This document shows positions 51,528 through 60,536 of a DNA stretch of 64,000 nt, piece after piece. The stretch spans positions 124,001 through 188,000 of the forward strand of contig JAHEXY010000008.1 in the NCBI GenBank assembly GCA_023251875.1. The letters are read 5' to 3'. The stretch is from Bacteroidota bacterium (lineage in GTDB: Bacteria > Bacteroidota > Bacteroidia > JAHEXY01). Each line of letters begins with the position of its first letter. The stretch's first letter is position 1. A program made the position numbers and the translations under genes. Under the pieces are notes generated by a model. The model did no database searches and was not told where the DNA came from. It saw nothing but the letters and a program-made list of their open reading frames with translations.

Positions 51528-52742
51528 CTAGAGGCTCTCTACTAATTTTTGGGCTATTTGATCGTAGGTATGATGTTGTAATACAAATGCCCTTCCATTT
51601 TTACCCATTTTTATTCTCTCTGCTTCCGGCATGTTGTATAATTTCAAAATCGCTTGAGCACTTGCTTGAGGATTTTCTGCATCAACTGCAAGTCCACAGT
51701 TAGCTTCTTCAACCGGCTTATTTCCAGAATTTACAGCATAAACAATAGGCTTTTGGGCATACATGTAATCAAATAATTTATTTAGGGATACGCCCCATTT
51801 ATAAATTTCTTTCTTTTTCACTCCCACATATAAAACATCAAAGCAAGAAAGCATGGATTGTATTTGTGCTTTTCTAATTGCTGGAATAAATGTTACATTT
51901 TCTAAACCTAAACTCATTTTTTGTAATTCTTTGCCATAATCACCTGAACCAACAATTACGAAATGAATTTGCGTTTTCTTTTTTAATAAAACAGCCACTT
52001 CAATAAGAGTATCAATTGCATTTGAAATATTTAATGTTCCTGTAAAGCCTACAATAAATTTATTTTTAGGAGGCAAAAGAGAAGCAATATTTGCATCAAG
52101 CTTTTCATTTGCATTAATTTCTGACAAATCAATACCATTAGGCACGTATACAAACTTACTGCTTTGCATGCCACTTTTAATCATATATTCCTTTGCATTG
52201 GGTAAAAGAGAGGCTACCTTATCTGCTTTTGCATATCCATATTTTTCAAACCATCTCATCAGCAATATCAAGGGATGATAAGAAGATAAATTTCCCAGTT
52301 CTTGCAATGTTAAAGGCCATATATCTCTTATTTCAAAAATTAATTGAGCTCCTAGTTTTTTACTCCATCTTTTAGCTATAACAATAGGAAAAAGCGAAGG
52401 AGAAGAAACAATAATCAAGGATGGTTTTTCAAGTTGACTAAATGGGAATCTAATGAGTTTAAACATGAACATTAACATATTCCAAATCCTACCCATACTT
52501 ACTGATCTATTGTATCTAGGAATTTTTACCCAACAATAGTTAATTCCCTCAATTTGCTCAAAAGTAAAATTAGAGGAAATAAGAGGTTGATGTGTAAATA
52601 AATGAGAATAAGAGCCGGATATAATATTTACCTTATAGCCCTTTTTTATAAGAGCTTTTGCGATATAATAATGTCTATACTCCATTCCATGAGAAGGAGA
52701 ACCGGTATACTGATTAATTATCCAAACCGATTTTGAATCCAC
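51528..52742 (-). CDS. Glycosyltransferase family 4 (GT-B)
   Basis: A 404-residue GT-B enzyme. The N-terminal acceptor domain contains QYTGSPSHGMEYRHYYIA and SSPSLFPIV; the C-terminal domain has FVGFTGTLNISNAIDTLIEVA and the nucleotide-sugar motif KLFDYMYAQKPIVYA (E replaced near the usual EAMA). It resembles WbuB-type glycosyltransferases, which often follow WcaJ-like initiators. It is 8 bases after the MarR gene, so probably controlled with it. Confidence 0.9.
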   Translation of the reverse strand: MDSKSVWIINQYTGSPSHGMEYRHYYIAKALIKKGYKVNIISGSYSHLFTHQPLISSNFTFEQIEGINYCWVKIPRYNRSVSMGRIWNMLMFMFKLIRFPFSQLEKPSLIIVSSPSLFPIVIAKRWSKKLGAQLIFEIRDIWPLTLQELGNLSSYHPLILLMRWFEKYGYAKADKVASLLPNAKEYMIKSGMQSSKFVYVPNGIDLSEINANEKLDANIASLLPPKNKFIVGFTGTLNISNAIDTLIEVAVLLKKKTQIHFVIVGSGDYGKELQKMSLGLENVTFIPAIRKAQIQSMLSCFDVLYVGVKKKEIYKWGVSLNKLFDYMYAQKPIVYAVNSGNKPVEEANCGLAVDAENPQASAQAILKLYNMPEAERIKMGKNGRAFVLQHHTYDQIAQKLVESL

Positions 52743-52750
52743 AACAAAGA

Positions 52751-53221
52751 TTATCTATAAAATTCCATATTGCGTACTTTATCTAACAATGCATTCATTT
52801 GTTTCATTTCATTTTCACTTACACTCCTTTTAAAATTATCATAATACTGATTAACAATGGGCTCTACCTCAATATTCATTTTATCCAATCCTTTTTTTGT
52901 AATCATTACGTCAACGGCTCTTTTATCTTGCTTGCTCTGAACTCTTTCAGCAAAGCCCTTGGCTACTAATTTATCTACAATTCTTGATGCATTAGAGCTT
53001 TTATCTAGCATTCTTGAAATTAAAAAATTGACAGTAACAGGAGCAGGATAACATTTATTGAGAATATGCAAAATATTACATTGTTGAAGTGTTAAACCGC
53101 ATTCTTTTAATACTTTGTTTCTGGAATTAAATACCCAGCTAGATGTAAAATAAAGGTTAACAGTAAATTTTTCGTATTCGTTAGCAAATTTCTCTACATT
53201 TAAGTTTTCTTCTAAAGTCAC
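52751..53221 (-). CDS. MarR-family transcriptional regulator
   Basis: A 156-residue winged-helix protein: LTLQQCNILHILNKCYPAPVTVNFLISRMLDKSSNASRIVDKLVAKGFAERVQSKQDKRAVDVMITKKG is represented by the motifs LQQCNILHIL, SRIVDKLVAKGF and DKRAVDVMIT. It starts with GTG or ATG, and lies first in a same-strand run with the glycosyltransferase gene. The ligand is unknown; it may regulate surface-glycan genes. Confidence 0.88.
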   Translation of the reverse strand: MTLEENLNVEKFANEYEKFTVNLYFTSSWVFNSRNKVLKECGLTLQQCNILHILNKCYPAPVTVNFLISRMLDKSSNASRIVDKLVAKGFAERVQSKQDKRAVDVMITKKGLDKMNIEVEPIVNQYYDNFKRSVSENEMKQMNALLDKVRNMEFYR

Positions 53222-53238
53222 GGCTACTAAGTTTACAA

Positions 53239-53394
53239 ATGTTTATAGAGATCAATCAGGTGCTTGCAAAAATACAAAAACAAATTGAGGATTTACAGCA
53301 TTTACAGAGGTTTTTGAATAAGAGACAGGGCAATACAATCAGTAAAAACACGTACTATAAGCTGCAAATTTTATTTAAATTAGTACTCGATTAA
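53239..53394 (+). CDS. Possible small helical protein (51 residues)
   Basis: An ATG-started frame of 51 codons in the divergent spacer between marR and the WG-repeat gene. The product is Gln/Lys/Leu-rich and helix-forming (MFIEINQVLAKIQKQIEDLQ), with a heptad-like pattern, then RQGNTISKNTYYKLQILF. Its composition looks more protein-like than nearby noncoding DNA, but no family is recognised and no promoter or repeated copy is seen. It could be a fragment of an element protein. Confidence 0.3.
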   Translation: MFIEINQVLAKIQKQIEDLQHLQRFLNKRQGNTISKNTYYKLQILFKLVLD

Positions 53395-53498
53395 GATTAT
53401 TTCAAAATTAAATTGAAACATTCATGCACAATGGTTCACAAAGAGCGATGAAAATAGCATGAGTGTTCCATCTGACCGTTTTAAAAAATTATTTTCAG

Positions 53499-55646
53499 AT
53501 GAAAATACCATTGCCAAATAAAAAATTAATTATACTTATTATTTTAGCCTTTAAATGTACAATTGGATATGCAGGTAAAGTATCAAAAGCATTTGAAGCC
53601 CTTCAAGCCTATAACTATTTTAAGGCTAAAGATCTTTTTGAAAAAGCCCTCAATGATGAATCCATAGCTGCTCACTATGGATTAAGCATTATTTATTCAA
53701 GAAACGATAATCCCTTCTATAATATTGATACCGCCTTTGTATACATTATTAAAGCCGAAAACGATATTAAAACTGAAAAAGAAAAGCAAAAACAAAGTTT
53801 GTATGAGGATTACCAATTAAATGAACGAACCATTGACTCTCTTAAACAAGTAATTTACCAAACAGCGTTTAATAAAATACAACAAGAAAATAGCATTACT
53901 GCTTATGAAAAATACATTTCCTTTTACCAAGGATCTCCATTAAAAGACAGGGCTGTTGAATTAAGAAACCAACGTGCCTATCTAAGTGCCATGTCTCAAA
54001 ATTCAGAATCGGCCTATAAAGAATTTTTACAAAAATATCCAGATTCAAAACAAGCTATTGAAGCTAAAATAAAATACGAAGAAACATTATTTCACTCCAT
54101 TACATTATCACAAACAATAGAAAGTTATGCTGTTTTTATTAAACAATATCCTCAAAGTCCTTATGAAAAAGAAGCAGAAGATTCTATTTATGCCAAACAA
54201 ACAAATAAAAATACAATTGCTCAATTTTCTCAATTTTTAAAACAATTCCCTACTAATCACCATGCATCTGAAGCTTGGGAAAAACTATACCAACTTTACA
54301 CTCAAAATTTAAAACCGGAAAATTATATTGATTTTCTTTTAGAATACCCTGAATATCCTAATAAAGATAGAATCACTCGGGCATACATGGCTGCAAAATC
54401 AAATTATTTTCCCGCCAAACAAAATGATAAATGGGGATATATTTACGAAGATGGAAGCATTGCGATTCCATTTCAATATGAAGCTACAGAGGCTTGCACA
54501 GAAGGATTGTGTGCTGTTTGGAAAGAGGGTAAAGCCGGATTTATAAAAAAAGATGGAGAAGTAATTGTTGATTTTATCTATAATGATGTGGATGCATTTA
54601 ATGAAGGATTGGCTATTGTGCAATTGGGTGATTTATATGGACTGATTGACAAACTAGGACAAGTTATTCTTCCTTTTGAGTATGATGAAATAAGTAGTTT
54701 TCATGAAGGATTATGTGCAGTTAGCAAAAATGATTTATATGGTTATGTAAACACAAAGGGAGAAATGGTGATACCCTGTAAATATGATAATGCTGAAGAT
54801 TTTTCGGAAGGTTTGGCACATATTCAGTTAGATGAAAAAACCGGATATATCAATACTAAAGGAGATACAGTTATTGCTTGTAAATACGATTGGGGAGAAA
54901 ATTTTAAAAATGGATTGGCGCGTGTAAAAAAAGATGATTTATTTGGATTGATTGATAAAACCGGAAAAGAAATTATTCCTTGCGAATATAATGGGATAGA
55001 TGCATTTAATGAAGGCTTTGCCCTTGTAGTGAAAGATGATAAATTTGGATTTATTGATACTACAGGCACCTTAAAAGTTGCAATAAAATACGACTACACA
55101 GCCTCCATTCAATTAAAAAGTGGTTTTATAAAGGGTACTGCTCGCATTAACAAAAAAGACAAGGCTGGATTAATAAGAAGCAATGGAAAAGAAATATTGG
55201 CACCCAATTATTACGATGATATGTCGGTACTCTCCGATAGTTTAATTGCCTTTAAAAGAAAAGGAAAATGGGGCTACATTGATACTCTCAATAAACGTAT
55301 TATTAATTACCAATATGATTATGCAGGCGATTTTATTAATGGCATGGCAAAAGTAAAAAAGGGAGAAAAAGCAGGCATTATTAACAAAAAAAATCATCCT
55401 ATTATTCCATTTGAATTTGATGATGTAGAAATTATTTCTTCTAATCTTATTCAATTAAAGAAAAATCAAAAAATTGGTTTTAATACAAGAGATAATCAAA
55501 TCATTCTTCCAATAGATTTTGATAAAATAGAATGGATAGATAAAAATAGTATTCTCTTAATGCGAAATGAAAAAATAGCTTATTATTCTTTTGAAAAAAG
55601 TAATTTTATTTGGAAAGAAGATGGTTTTTACGATACAACTAATTAA
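53499..55646 (+). CDS. WG-repeat protein with N-terminal TPR-like region
   Basis: 715 residues from the ATG at 53499; the frame is open from GTG at 53463, but MKIPLPNKKLIILIILAFK starts a better signal peptide. Residues 25-300 are helical repeats (FEKALNDESIAAHYGLSIIY, SPLKDRAVELRNQRA). Residues about 307-690 contain 11 or 12 WG/KWG repeats, each like KWGYIYEDGSIAIPFQYE or LYGLIDKLGQVILPFEYD. WG repeats form beta-propeller or solenoid surfaces and are common in exported Bacteroidota proteins of unknown role. Several copies have G to A or N changes at the WG position. Confidence 0.85.
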   Translation: MKIPLPNKKLIILIILAFKCTIGYAGKVSKAFEALQAYNYFKAKDLFEKALNDESIAAHYGLSIIYSRNDNPFYNIDTAFVYIIKAENDIKTEKEKQKQSLYEDYQLNERTIDSLKQVIYQTAFNKIQQENSITAYEKYISFYQGSPLKDRAVELRNQRAYLSAMSQNSESAYKEFLQKYPDSKQAIEAKIKYEETLFHSITLSQTIESYAVFIKQYPQSPYEKEAEDSIYAKQTNKNTIAQFSQFLKQFPTNHHASEAWEKLYQLYTQNLKPENYIDFLLEYPEYPNKDRITRAYMAAKSNYFPAKQNDKWGYIYEDGSIAIPFQYEATEACTEGLCAVWKEGKAGFIKKDGEVIVDFIYNDVDAFNEGLAIVQLGDLYGLIDKLGQVILPFEYDEISSFHEGLCAVSKNDLYGYVNTKGEMVIPCKYDNAEDFSEGLAHIQLDEKTGYINTKGDTVIACKYDWGENFKNGLARVKKDDLFGLIDKTGKEIIPCEYNGIDAFNEGFALVVKDDKFGFIDTTGTLKVAIKYDYTASIQLKSGFIKGTARINKKDKAGLIRSNGKEILAPNYYDDMSVLSDSLIAFKRKGKWGYIDTLNKRIINYQYDYAGDFINGMAKVKKGEKAGIINKKNHPIIPFEFDDVEIISSNLIQLKKNQKIGFNTRDNQIILPIDFDKIEWIDKNSILLMRNEKIAYYSFEKSNFIWKEDGFYDTTN

Positions 55647-55655
55647 AATTTAATT

Positions 55656-56000
55656 ATGATAGGTTTATATATAATGACGGCACTATACATTATTGCAGGA
55701 ATGATGCATTTTATTAACCCCAAATTTTATTTAGCCATGATGCCTGATTTTATTCCCTTTCATAAATTTTGTGTTTATGCATCAGGAGTTGTTGAAATAG
55801 TATTAGGTGTATTGCTTTTATTTGAAAATTACAGGCCATTAGCTGCATGGGGAATAATTGGTTTGCTGATAGCTGTATTTCCTGCTAATATTAATATGCT
55901 TATAAACTCACAAAAATTTAAAGCCACTCCTCCTTATGTTTTATGGATTCGCTTACCCATTCAATTTATTTTTATTTGGTGGGCTTATCAATATGTATAA
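55656..56000 (+). CDS. DoxX-family membrane protein
   Basis: A 114-residue protein with four transmembrane helices, HFINPKFYLAMMPDFIPFHKF and ASGVVEIVLGVLLLFE, which fit the DoxX family. DoxX proteins occur in quinone or thiosulfate oxidation, but most are of unknown role. It is 9 bases after the WG-repeat gene, and its stop overlaps an mpg remnant on the other strand. Confidence 0.8.
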   Translation: MIGLYIMTALYIIAGMMHFINPKFYLAMMPDFIPFHKFCVYASGVVEIVLGVLLLFENYRPLAAWGIIGLLIAVFPANINMLINSQKFKATPPYVLWIRLPIQFIFIWWAYQYV

Positions 56001-56121
56001 CAAAAAGGTGAAATTCACCTTGGTTATTTATATTAGTAACTAAATATTTGCCTAGTAGTTCTTTACTAATTTTTTGAACTACATCAATACGCAAATAAAA
56101 TTCTTGAGAAAGAATTGACAT
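55972..56121 (-). pseudogene. Truncated 3-methyladenine DNA glycosylase II (mpg) fragment
   Basis: A 49-codon minus-strand frame starting at the ATG at 56121 and ending in TAA at 55972. Its first 33 residues include SQEFYLRIDVVQKISKELLG and KYLVTN, closely matching the N-terminus of AAG/Mpg proteins (FYxRDTVxxAxxLLGKxLV). After NINNQG the sequence departs from the family, and about 160 residues, including the active site, are missing. It directly follows the MerR gene and overlaps doxX by 29 bases. A deletion junction near 56020 is inferred. It is too short to appear among long reading frames. Confidence 0.7.
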
Positions 56122-56124
56122 TCA

Positions 56125-56460
56125 TTATATCGACTCTTTCAACTCCAACAAAAACTCTTTCATATATTGAAGAGATTTGATTACTTCAAAATTTTCAGAA
56201 ACAGTTTCTTTGTTTACATCAAGGGTTTGTTTTGCACCTTGTAAAGTATAACCTCTTTCTTTAACCAAATGAAAAATCATGTGAAAATGATCCACATCTT
56301 GCTTGGTAAATAAACGGTTACCTTTTTTATTTTTTTGTGGCTTAATAATATCAAATTCTTTTTCCCAAAAACGAATTAAAGAGGTATTTACATCAAACAT
56401 ATCGGCAACTTCGCCAATTGAGTAATACAATTTTTCGGTTTCTTTTTCTTTGTAAGGCAT
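56125..56460 (-). CDS. MerR-family transcriptional regulator
   Basis: A 111-residue protein with the MerR winged helix: KLYYSIGEVADMFDVNTSLIRFWEKEFDIIKPQ is summarised by YSIGEVADMFDVNTSLIRFW. A helical region follows. It ends before a C-terminal ligand domain, so it is a short MerR. The truncated mpg gene is right downstream, so it may have been in an operon with that gene. Confidence 0.9.
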   Translation of the reverse strand: MPYKEKETEKLYYSIGEVADMFDVNTSLIRFWEKEFDIIKPQKNKKGNRLFTKQDVDHFHMIFHLVKERGYTLQGAKQTLDVNKETVSENFEVIKSLQYMKEFLLELKESI

Positions 56461-56568
56461 AGATTATTGGATTGTGTAGGTGTTATTTATGCACAAATAT
56501 ATAAAGATTTACATTTAATGCAGCTATTGTGAACAAAAAGTTTAAATTGTTGATTACTTTCAGATTTA

Positions 56569-56603
56569 GACCTCTCCCTACCCTTCTCCGAAGGAGAGGG
56601 CGG
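56569..56603. repeat. C/G-rich palindromic repeat (copy J)
   Basis: GACCTCTCCCTACCCTTCTC followed by CGAAGGAGAGGGCGG: outer CCTCTCC/GGAGAGG with a small inner hairpin TCTCC-GAA-GGAGA. It lies between the M23 peptidase stop and the merR start. Confidence 0.8.
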
Positions 56604-56618
56604 TTTGGATTTATATTT

Positions 56619-57590
56619 CTAGTCGAAAGACTGGTTAGAAGAAGATGACATTTCTAACATACGATCGTACTCTTCAGGACTAAGATCATTGTAAAAATAA
56701 TTAACGGGATTTATTTTTTCTCCATCTTTAATTACTTCGTAATGTAAGTGAGGACCGGTTGAACTACCTGTATTGCCCACATAGCCAATTAAATCTCCCC
56801 GTTTTACCTTTTGCCCTTTATGTACATTTATTCTGCTCATATGACCGTATAATGTTTGATAGCCATAACCATGATCAATAATAACATGCCTGCCGTAACC
56901 GGTACCTGCCGCATCTGCCGTTGACACACTACCATCACCTGTTGCATAAATCTCTGTTCCTTGAGAAGCTGTAAAATCGATACCCGTATGCATTTTTCCT
57001 GTTTTATATATCGGATGAATACGGTAACCAAAACCCGAAGCAATTTTTTTCAAATCTTTATTGCTAATAGGCTGAATAGCAGGTATACTTGATAACATTT
57101 CTGCTTTATTTTTAGCCATTTGAAATACTTCATCTAAGGATTTGGATTGTATGTATAATTCTTTTTGAATAATATCTAGCTTTTGAGCCGTTTGCTCAAT
57201 CATTTCTGAATTATCATAACCCTCATATTTTTTATAGCGATTCACTCCCCCAAAACCAGCTTTACGAATAGAAGAGGGAATAGGATCTGCCTCAAATATT
57301 ACGCGATAAATATTATCGTCTCTTTGCTGAACATCATCAAGCACCTTAGAAATCAATTCTAATTTATTGTTAAAATCATCATACTGAAGCTGCATGTTGT
57401 CCATTTCTCGCTTCATTTGTTTTTCTTTAGGAGAATCAATAATCTGGTAAGTAATTAATACCGAAATGGCAGCAAATGACAAACCCACCACTATATATGA
57501 TATAAATCGAAGAAGTCTTTCTTTAAAACTTACTTCAACTCTTTCATATTCGAGTGATTTGGTATTGTATTTATACTTTATTCTTGCCAA
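56619..57590 (-). CDS. M23-family peptidoglycan endopeptidase with membrane anchor
   Basis: A 323-residue protein. One transmembrane helix (about 28-48, FISYIVVGLSFAAISVLITY) is followed by a coiled coil (about 55-170), and an M23 LytM domain (about 185-315) with HPIYKTGKMHTGIDF (zinc His and Asp) and STGPHLHYEV (HxH). It matches the common Bacteroidota membrane-anchored endopeptidases that hydrolyse cell-wall crosslinks during elongation or division. A strong -7 element lies upstream. Confidence 0.93.
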   Translation of the reverse strand: MARIKYKYNTKSLEYERVEVSFKERLLRFISYIVVGLSFAAISVLITYQIIDSPKEKQMKREMDNMQLQYDDFNNKLELISKVLDDVQQRDDNIYRVIFEADPIPSSIRKAGFGGVNRYKKYEGYDNSEMIEQTAQKLDIIQKELYIQSKSLDEVFQMAKNKAEMLSSIPAIQPISNKDLKKIASGFGYRIHPIYKTGKMHTGIDFTASQGTEIYATGDGSVSTADAAGTGYGRHVIIDHGYGYQTLYGHMSRINVHKGQKVKRGDLIGYVGNTGSSTGPHLHYEVIKDGEKINPVNYFYNDLSPEEYDRMLEMSSSSNQSFD

Positions 57591-57614
57591 GCCTTATTTC
57601 TTTTTGCTAAAATG

Positions 57615-57622
57615 CAAAAATA
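57615..57622 (-). promoter_or_regulatory. -7 promoter element for the M23 peptidase gene
   Basis: Minus-strand TATTTTTG, a match to TAnnTTTG, ending 25 bases before the ATG at 57590. Divergent from the alaS promoter. Confidence 0.55.
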
Positions 57623-57719
57623 CGATTTATATAGCAAATGGCCTCATTCTAATAAAACACATATTCGTTAAAAAAATATAAGCAAGAGTTTGCAATTAGC
57701 ATCATAGTCATCAAGCTCT

Positions 57720-57751
57720 TTTGATAGTTCTTATTAATACTATTAACTTTG
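57720..57751 (+). promoter_or_regulatory. Promoter of alaS (TTTG-N20-TAACTTTG)
   Basis: TTTG at 57720-57723 and TAACTTTG at 57744-57751, 20 bases apart, fit the Bacteroidota consensus (TTG about 19-21 bases before TAnnTTTG). The alaS ATG is 53 bases downstream. It is the best-formed promoter in the window. Confidence 0.75.
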
Positions 57752-57803
57752 CGTTCTTAATCCAAAAAAATTTAGGTAGGAATCAATTTTAATAGCATAT
57801 CAA

Positions 57804-60419
57804 ATGAATTCAACAGAAATACGTCAAGCATTTTTAGATTTTTTTAAATCGAAACAACATCATATAGTCCCTTCAGCTCCATTGGTGGTAAAAGATGATC
57901 CCACTCTTATGTTTACCAATGCAGGTATGAATCAGTTTAAAAATATTTTTTTAGGTAATTCTCCCATTACCGAAAAGCGAATTGCCAATACCCAAAAATG
58001 TCTTCGCGTTTCAGGTAAACACAATGACTTAGAAGAAGTAGGGCACGATACCTATCACCATACCATGTTTGAGATGTTAGGCAATTGGAGCTTTGGAGAT
58101 TATTTTAAAAAAGAGGCCATTGAATGGGCTTGGGAATTATTGACAGAAGTATATAAACTGCCAAAAGACCGTCTTTATGTTACGGTTTTTGAAGGAGATG
58201 AAAAAGAAAAAATTCCACAGTCGAAAATTGCATTAGAAAAATGGAAAACCATTGTTCCGCAAAACCATATTGTTTTCGGAAATAAAAAAGATAATTTTTG
58301 GGAAATGGGAGAAACAGGTCCTTGTGGGCCATGTACCGAAATTCATTTTGATTCAAGGCCTGATGAAGAAAGAAAAAAAGTAGCCGGAGAAACTTTAGTA
58401 AACAAAGATCACCCCCAAGTAATTGAAATTTGGAACAACGTTTTTATGCAATACAACAGGCTTAAAGATGGAAGTTTAGAATTACTCCCTAAAACGCATG
58501 TTGATACCGGAATGGGCTTTGAACGCTTGGTTCGTGTTATACAAGGCAAAAGTTCAAATTACGATACAGATGTTTTTCAACCGACCATTAGAGAGCTCGA
58601 AAGATTAAGTGGTAAAAAATACAGCGAAAATGAACAAGCTGATATTGCCATGCGTGTAATTGCCGATCATATTCGTGCTATTAGTTTTGCTATAGTTGAC
58701 GGACAATTACCATCAAACGCAAAAGCGGGTTATGTTATTAGAAGAATTTTACGCAGAGCTGTTCGTTACGGTTATAGTTTTTTAAATTTTACCGAACCAA
58801 CTATTTATAAACTGGTTCCTGTTTTGGTTGAGCAATTTGAAAATGTTTTTCCTGAAATTAAAGGTCAGCAAAATTTGGCTATGAATGTTATTAAAGAAGA
58901 AGAGGCTTCTTTTTTACGCACATTAGATAAAGGCATACAAAGATTTCATGCTTATATAGAAAATTCAAAAAACACCAATAAAATTGTTGATGGGCTTTTT
59001 GCTTTTGAGTTATTGGATACATTTGGTTTTCCAATTGACCTCACGCAATTATTAGCTCGCGAAATAAACTGGTTGGTAGATATGAAAGAATTCAACCGTT
59101 GTTTAGAGGAACAAAAAAATCGTTCGCGCCAGGCAACCTCTGTTGATACCGGTGATTGGGTAATAGTAAATGAAGATCAAGAATCGAGATTTATTGGTTA
59201 TGATAGTTTACAAGCCGAAGTACAGGTTATAAAATACCGTAAAGTAAAAGCAAAAGGAAAAGAACAATACCAATTGGTATTTGATGTTACGCCCTTTTAT
59301 CCCGAAGGTGGCGGACAAGTTGGCGATATTGGCTACATTGAATCAAATGGAAAACAAATTGAAATAATTGACACCAAAAAAGAAAATAATTTAATTGTTC
59401 ATTTTGCAGAAAAATTACCAACAGAACTCAATAATACGTTTAATGCTTTTGTATACACCAATAAAAGGCATTTAACAGAAGACAATCATTCTGCAACACA
59501 TCTTCTACATTATGCTTTGCGCGAAATATTGGGCAAGCATGTTGAACAGAAAGGCTCTTTGGTAAACGATGAATACTTGCGCTTCGATTTTTCTCACTTT
59601 GCAAAAATTAGCGATGAAGAAATTGAAAAAATTGAAAGTCAAGTAAATCAAAAAATAAGAGAGAATATTTTACTTCAAGAACATAGATCAATTGCAATTA
59701 GTAAAGCTAAAGATATGGGTGCTATGGCCTTATTTGGAGAAAAATATGGAGATGATGTAAGAATGATTCAGTTTGGCAAATCAATGGAATTATGCGGGGG
59801 CACTCACGTAAAAGCTACAGGACAAATTGGTTTATTTAAAATAACTGCTGAAAGCGCTGTAGCAAGTGGCATAAGGCGTATTGAAGCTATTACAGCTGAT
59901 AGAGCTGAAGAATATGTAAACAATCATATTAAGCTTGTAAAAGAAATGAAACAACTGCTCAAAAATCCTAAAGATGTTGAGCAAAGTATAAAAGATTTGA
60001 TGCAACAAAATGCAGAACTAAACAAAAAAGTGGATGCATTTATGCATATTAAAGCTCAGGAAATAAAAAATGAATTAATTGGTAAGCAGCAAAAAATTGG
60101 CAACGTAAATATGATTTCTTCTTTGATTGATTTAGAATCGGCCGAAGAAATAAAAAACATTGCCTTTGAATTAAAAGGCCAGGTTGATAATTTATTTTTA
60201 GTAATGGGTGCAACCATTAAAGGAAAACCACAACTTACAGTAATGCTATCGGATAATTTAGTTACTGAAAAATCTTTACATGCCGGTAACATCATTAAAA
60301 CTTTGGCAAAAGAAATTCAAGGCGGTGGTGGTGGACAAGCATTTTATGCCACTGCCGGTGGTAATGATGCAAGTGGATTAGAAAGGGCAGTAAAAAAGGC
60401 AAAAGAAATGATTGGTTGA
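57804..60419 (+). CDS. alaS: Alanyl-tRNA synthetase
   Basis: An 871-residue class II synthetase of standard length. It begins STEIRQAFLDFFKSKQHHIVPSAPL, has the aminoacylation core (FTNAGMNQFKNIFLG, HHTMFEMLGNWSFGDYF), the editing domain zinc motifs HSATHLLHYAL and CGGTHV, and a C-terminal oligomerization domain with GGGGGQAFYATAGG. It also edits mischarged Ser and Gly. The preceding promoter and following terminator make it a single-gene unit. Confidence 0.98.
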   Translation: MNSTEIRQAFLDFFKSKQHHIVPSAPLVVKDDPTLMFTNAGMNQFKNIFLGNSPITEKRIANTQKCLRVSGKHNDLEEVGHDTYHHTMFEMLGNWSFGDYFKKEAIEWAWELLTEVYKLPKDRLYVTVFEGDEKEKIPQSKIALEKWKTIVPQNHIVFGNKKDNFWEMGETGPCGPCTEIHFDSRPDEERKKVAGETLVNKDHPQVIEIWNNVFMQYNRLKDGSLELLPKTHVDTGMGFERLVRVIQGKSSNYDTDVFQPTIRELERLSGKKYSENEQADIAMRVIADHIRAISFAIVDGQLPSNAKAGYVIRRILRRAVRYGYSFLNFTEPTIYKLVPVLVEQFENVFPEIKGQQNLAMNVIKEEEASFLRTLDKGIQRFHAYIENSKNTNKIVDGLFAFELLDTFGFPIDLTQLLAREINWLVDMKEFNRCLEEQKNRSRQATSVDTGDWVIVNEDQESRFIGYDSLQAEVQVIKYRKVKAKGKEQYQLVFDVTPFYPEGGGQVGDIGYIESNGKQIEIIDTKKENNLIVHFAEKLPTELNNTFNAFVYTNKRHLTEDNHSATHLLHYALREILGKHVEQKGSLVNDEYLRFDFSHFAKISDEEIEKIESQVNQKIRENILLQEHRSIAISKAKDMGAMALFGEKYGDDVRMIQFGKSMELCGGTHVKATGQIGLFKITAESAVASGIRRIEAITADRAEEYVNNHIKLVKEMKQLLKNPKDVEQSIKDLMQQNAELNKKVDAFMHIKAQEIKNELIGKQQKIGNVNMISSLIDLESAEEIKNIAFELKGQVDNLFLVMGATIKGKPQLTVMLSDNLVTEKSLHAGNIIKTLAKEIQGGGGGQAFYATAGGNDASGLERAVKKAKEMIG

Positions 60420-60420
60420 T

Positions 60421-60452
60421 GAATTAATTAGCTGATGTGATACTGAGCTGAT
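60421..60452. repeat. AGCTAATTAGC-like repeat (copy 3)
   Basis: GAATTAATTAGCTGATGTGA then TACTGAGCTGAT after alaS, related to the units beside pdhA but shorter. Confidence 0.45.
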
Positions 60453-60481
60453 TTTTAAAAGAAAGAACGATTAAAAATAAA

Positions 60482-60514
60482 ATTGGTCATATTTAATATT
60501 TAAATATGACCAAT
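60482..60514. terminator. Bidirectional terminator between alaS and the S74 protein gene
   Basis: ATTGGTCATATTTA (60482-60495) pairs perfectly with TAAATATGACCAAT (60501-60514) across ATATT. Flanking A- and T-rich tracts on both sides fit termination of both convergent genes. Confidence 0.85.
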
Positions 60515-60536
60515 CAATAATTTTTCTAGTAGCTAT

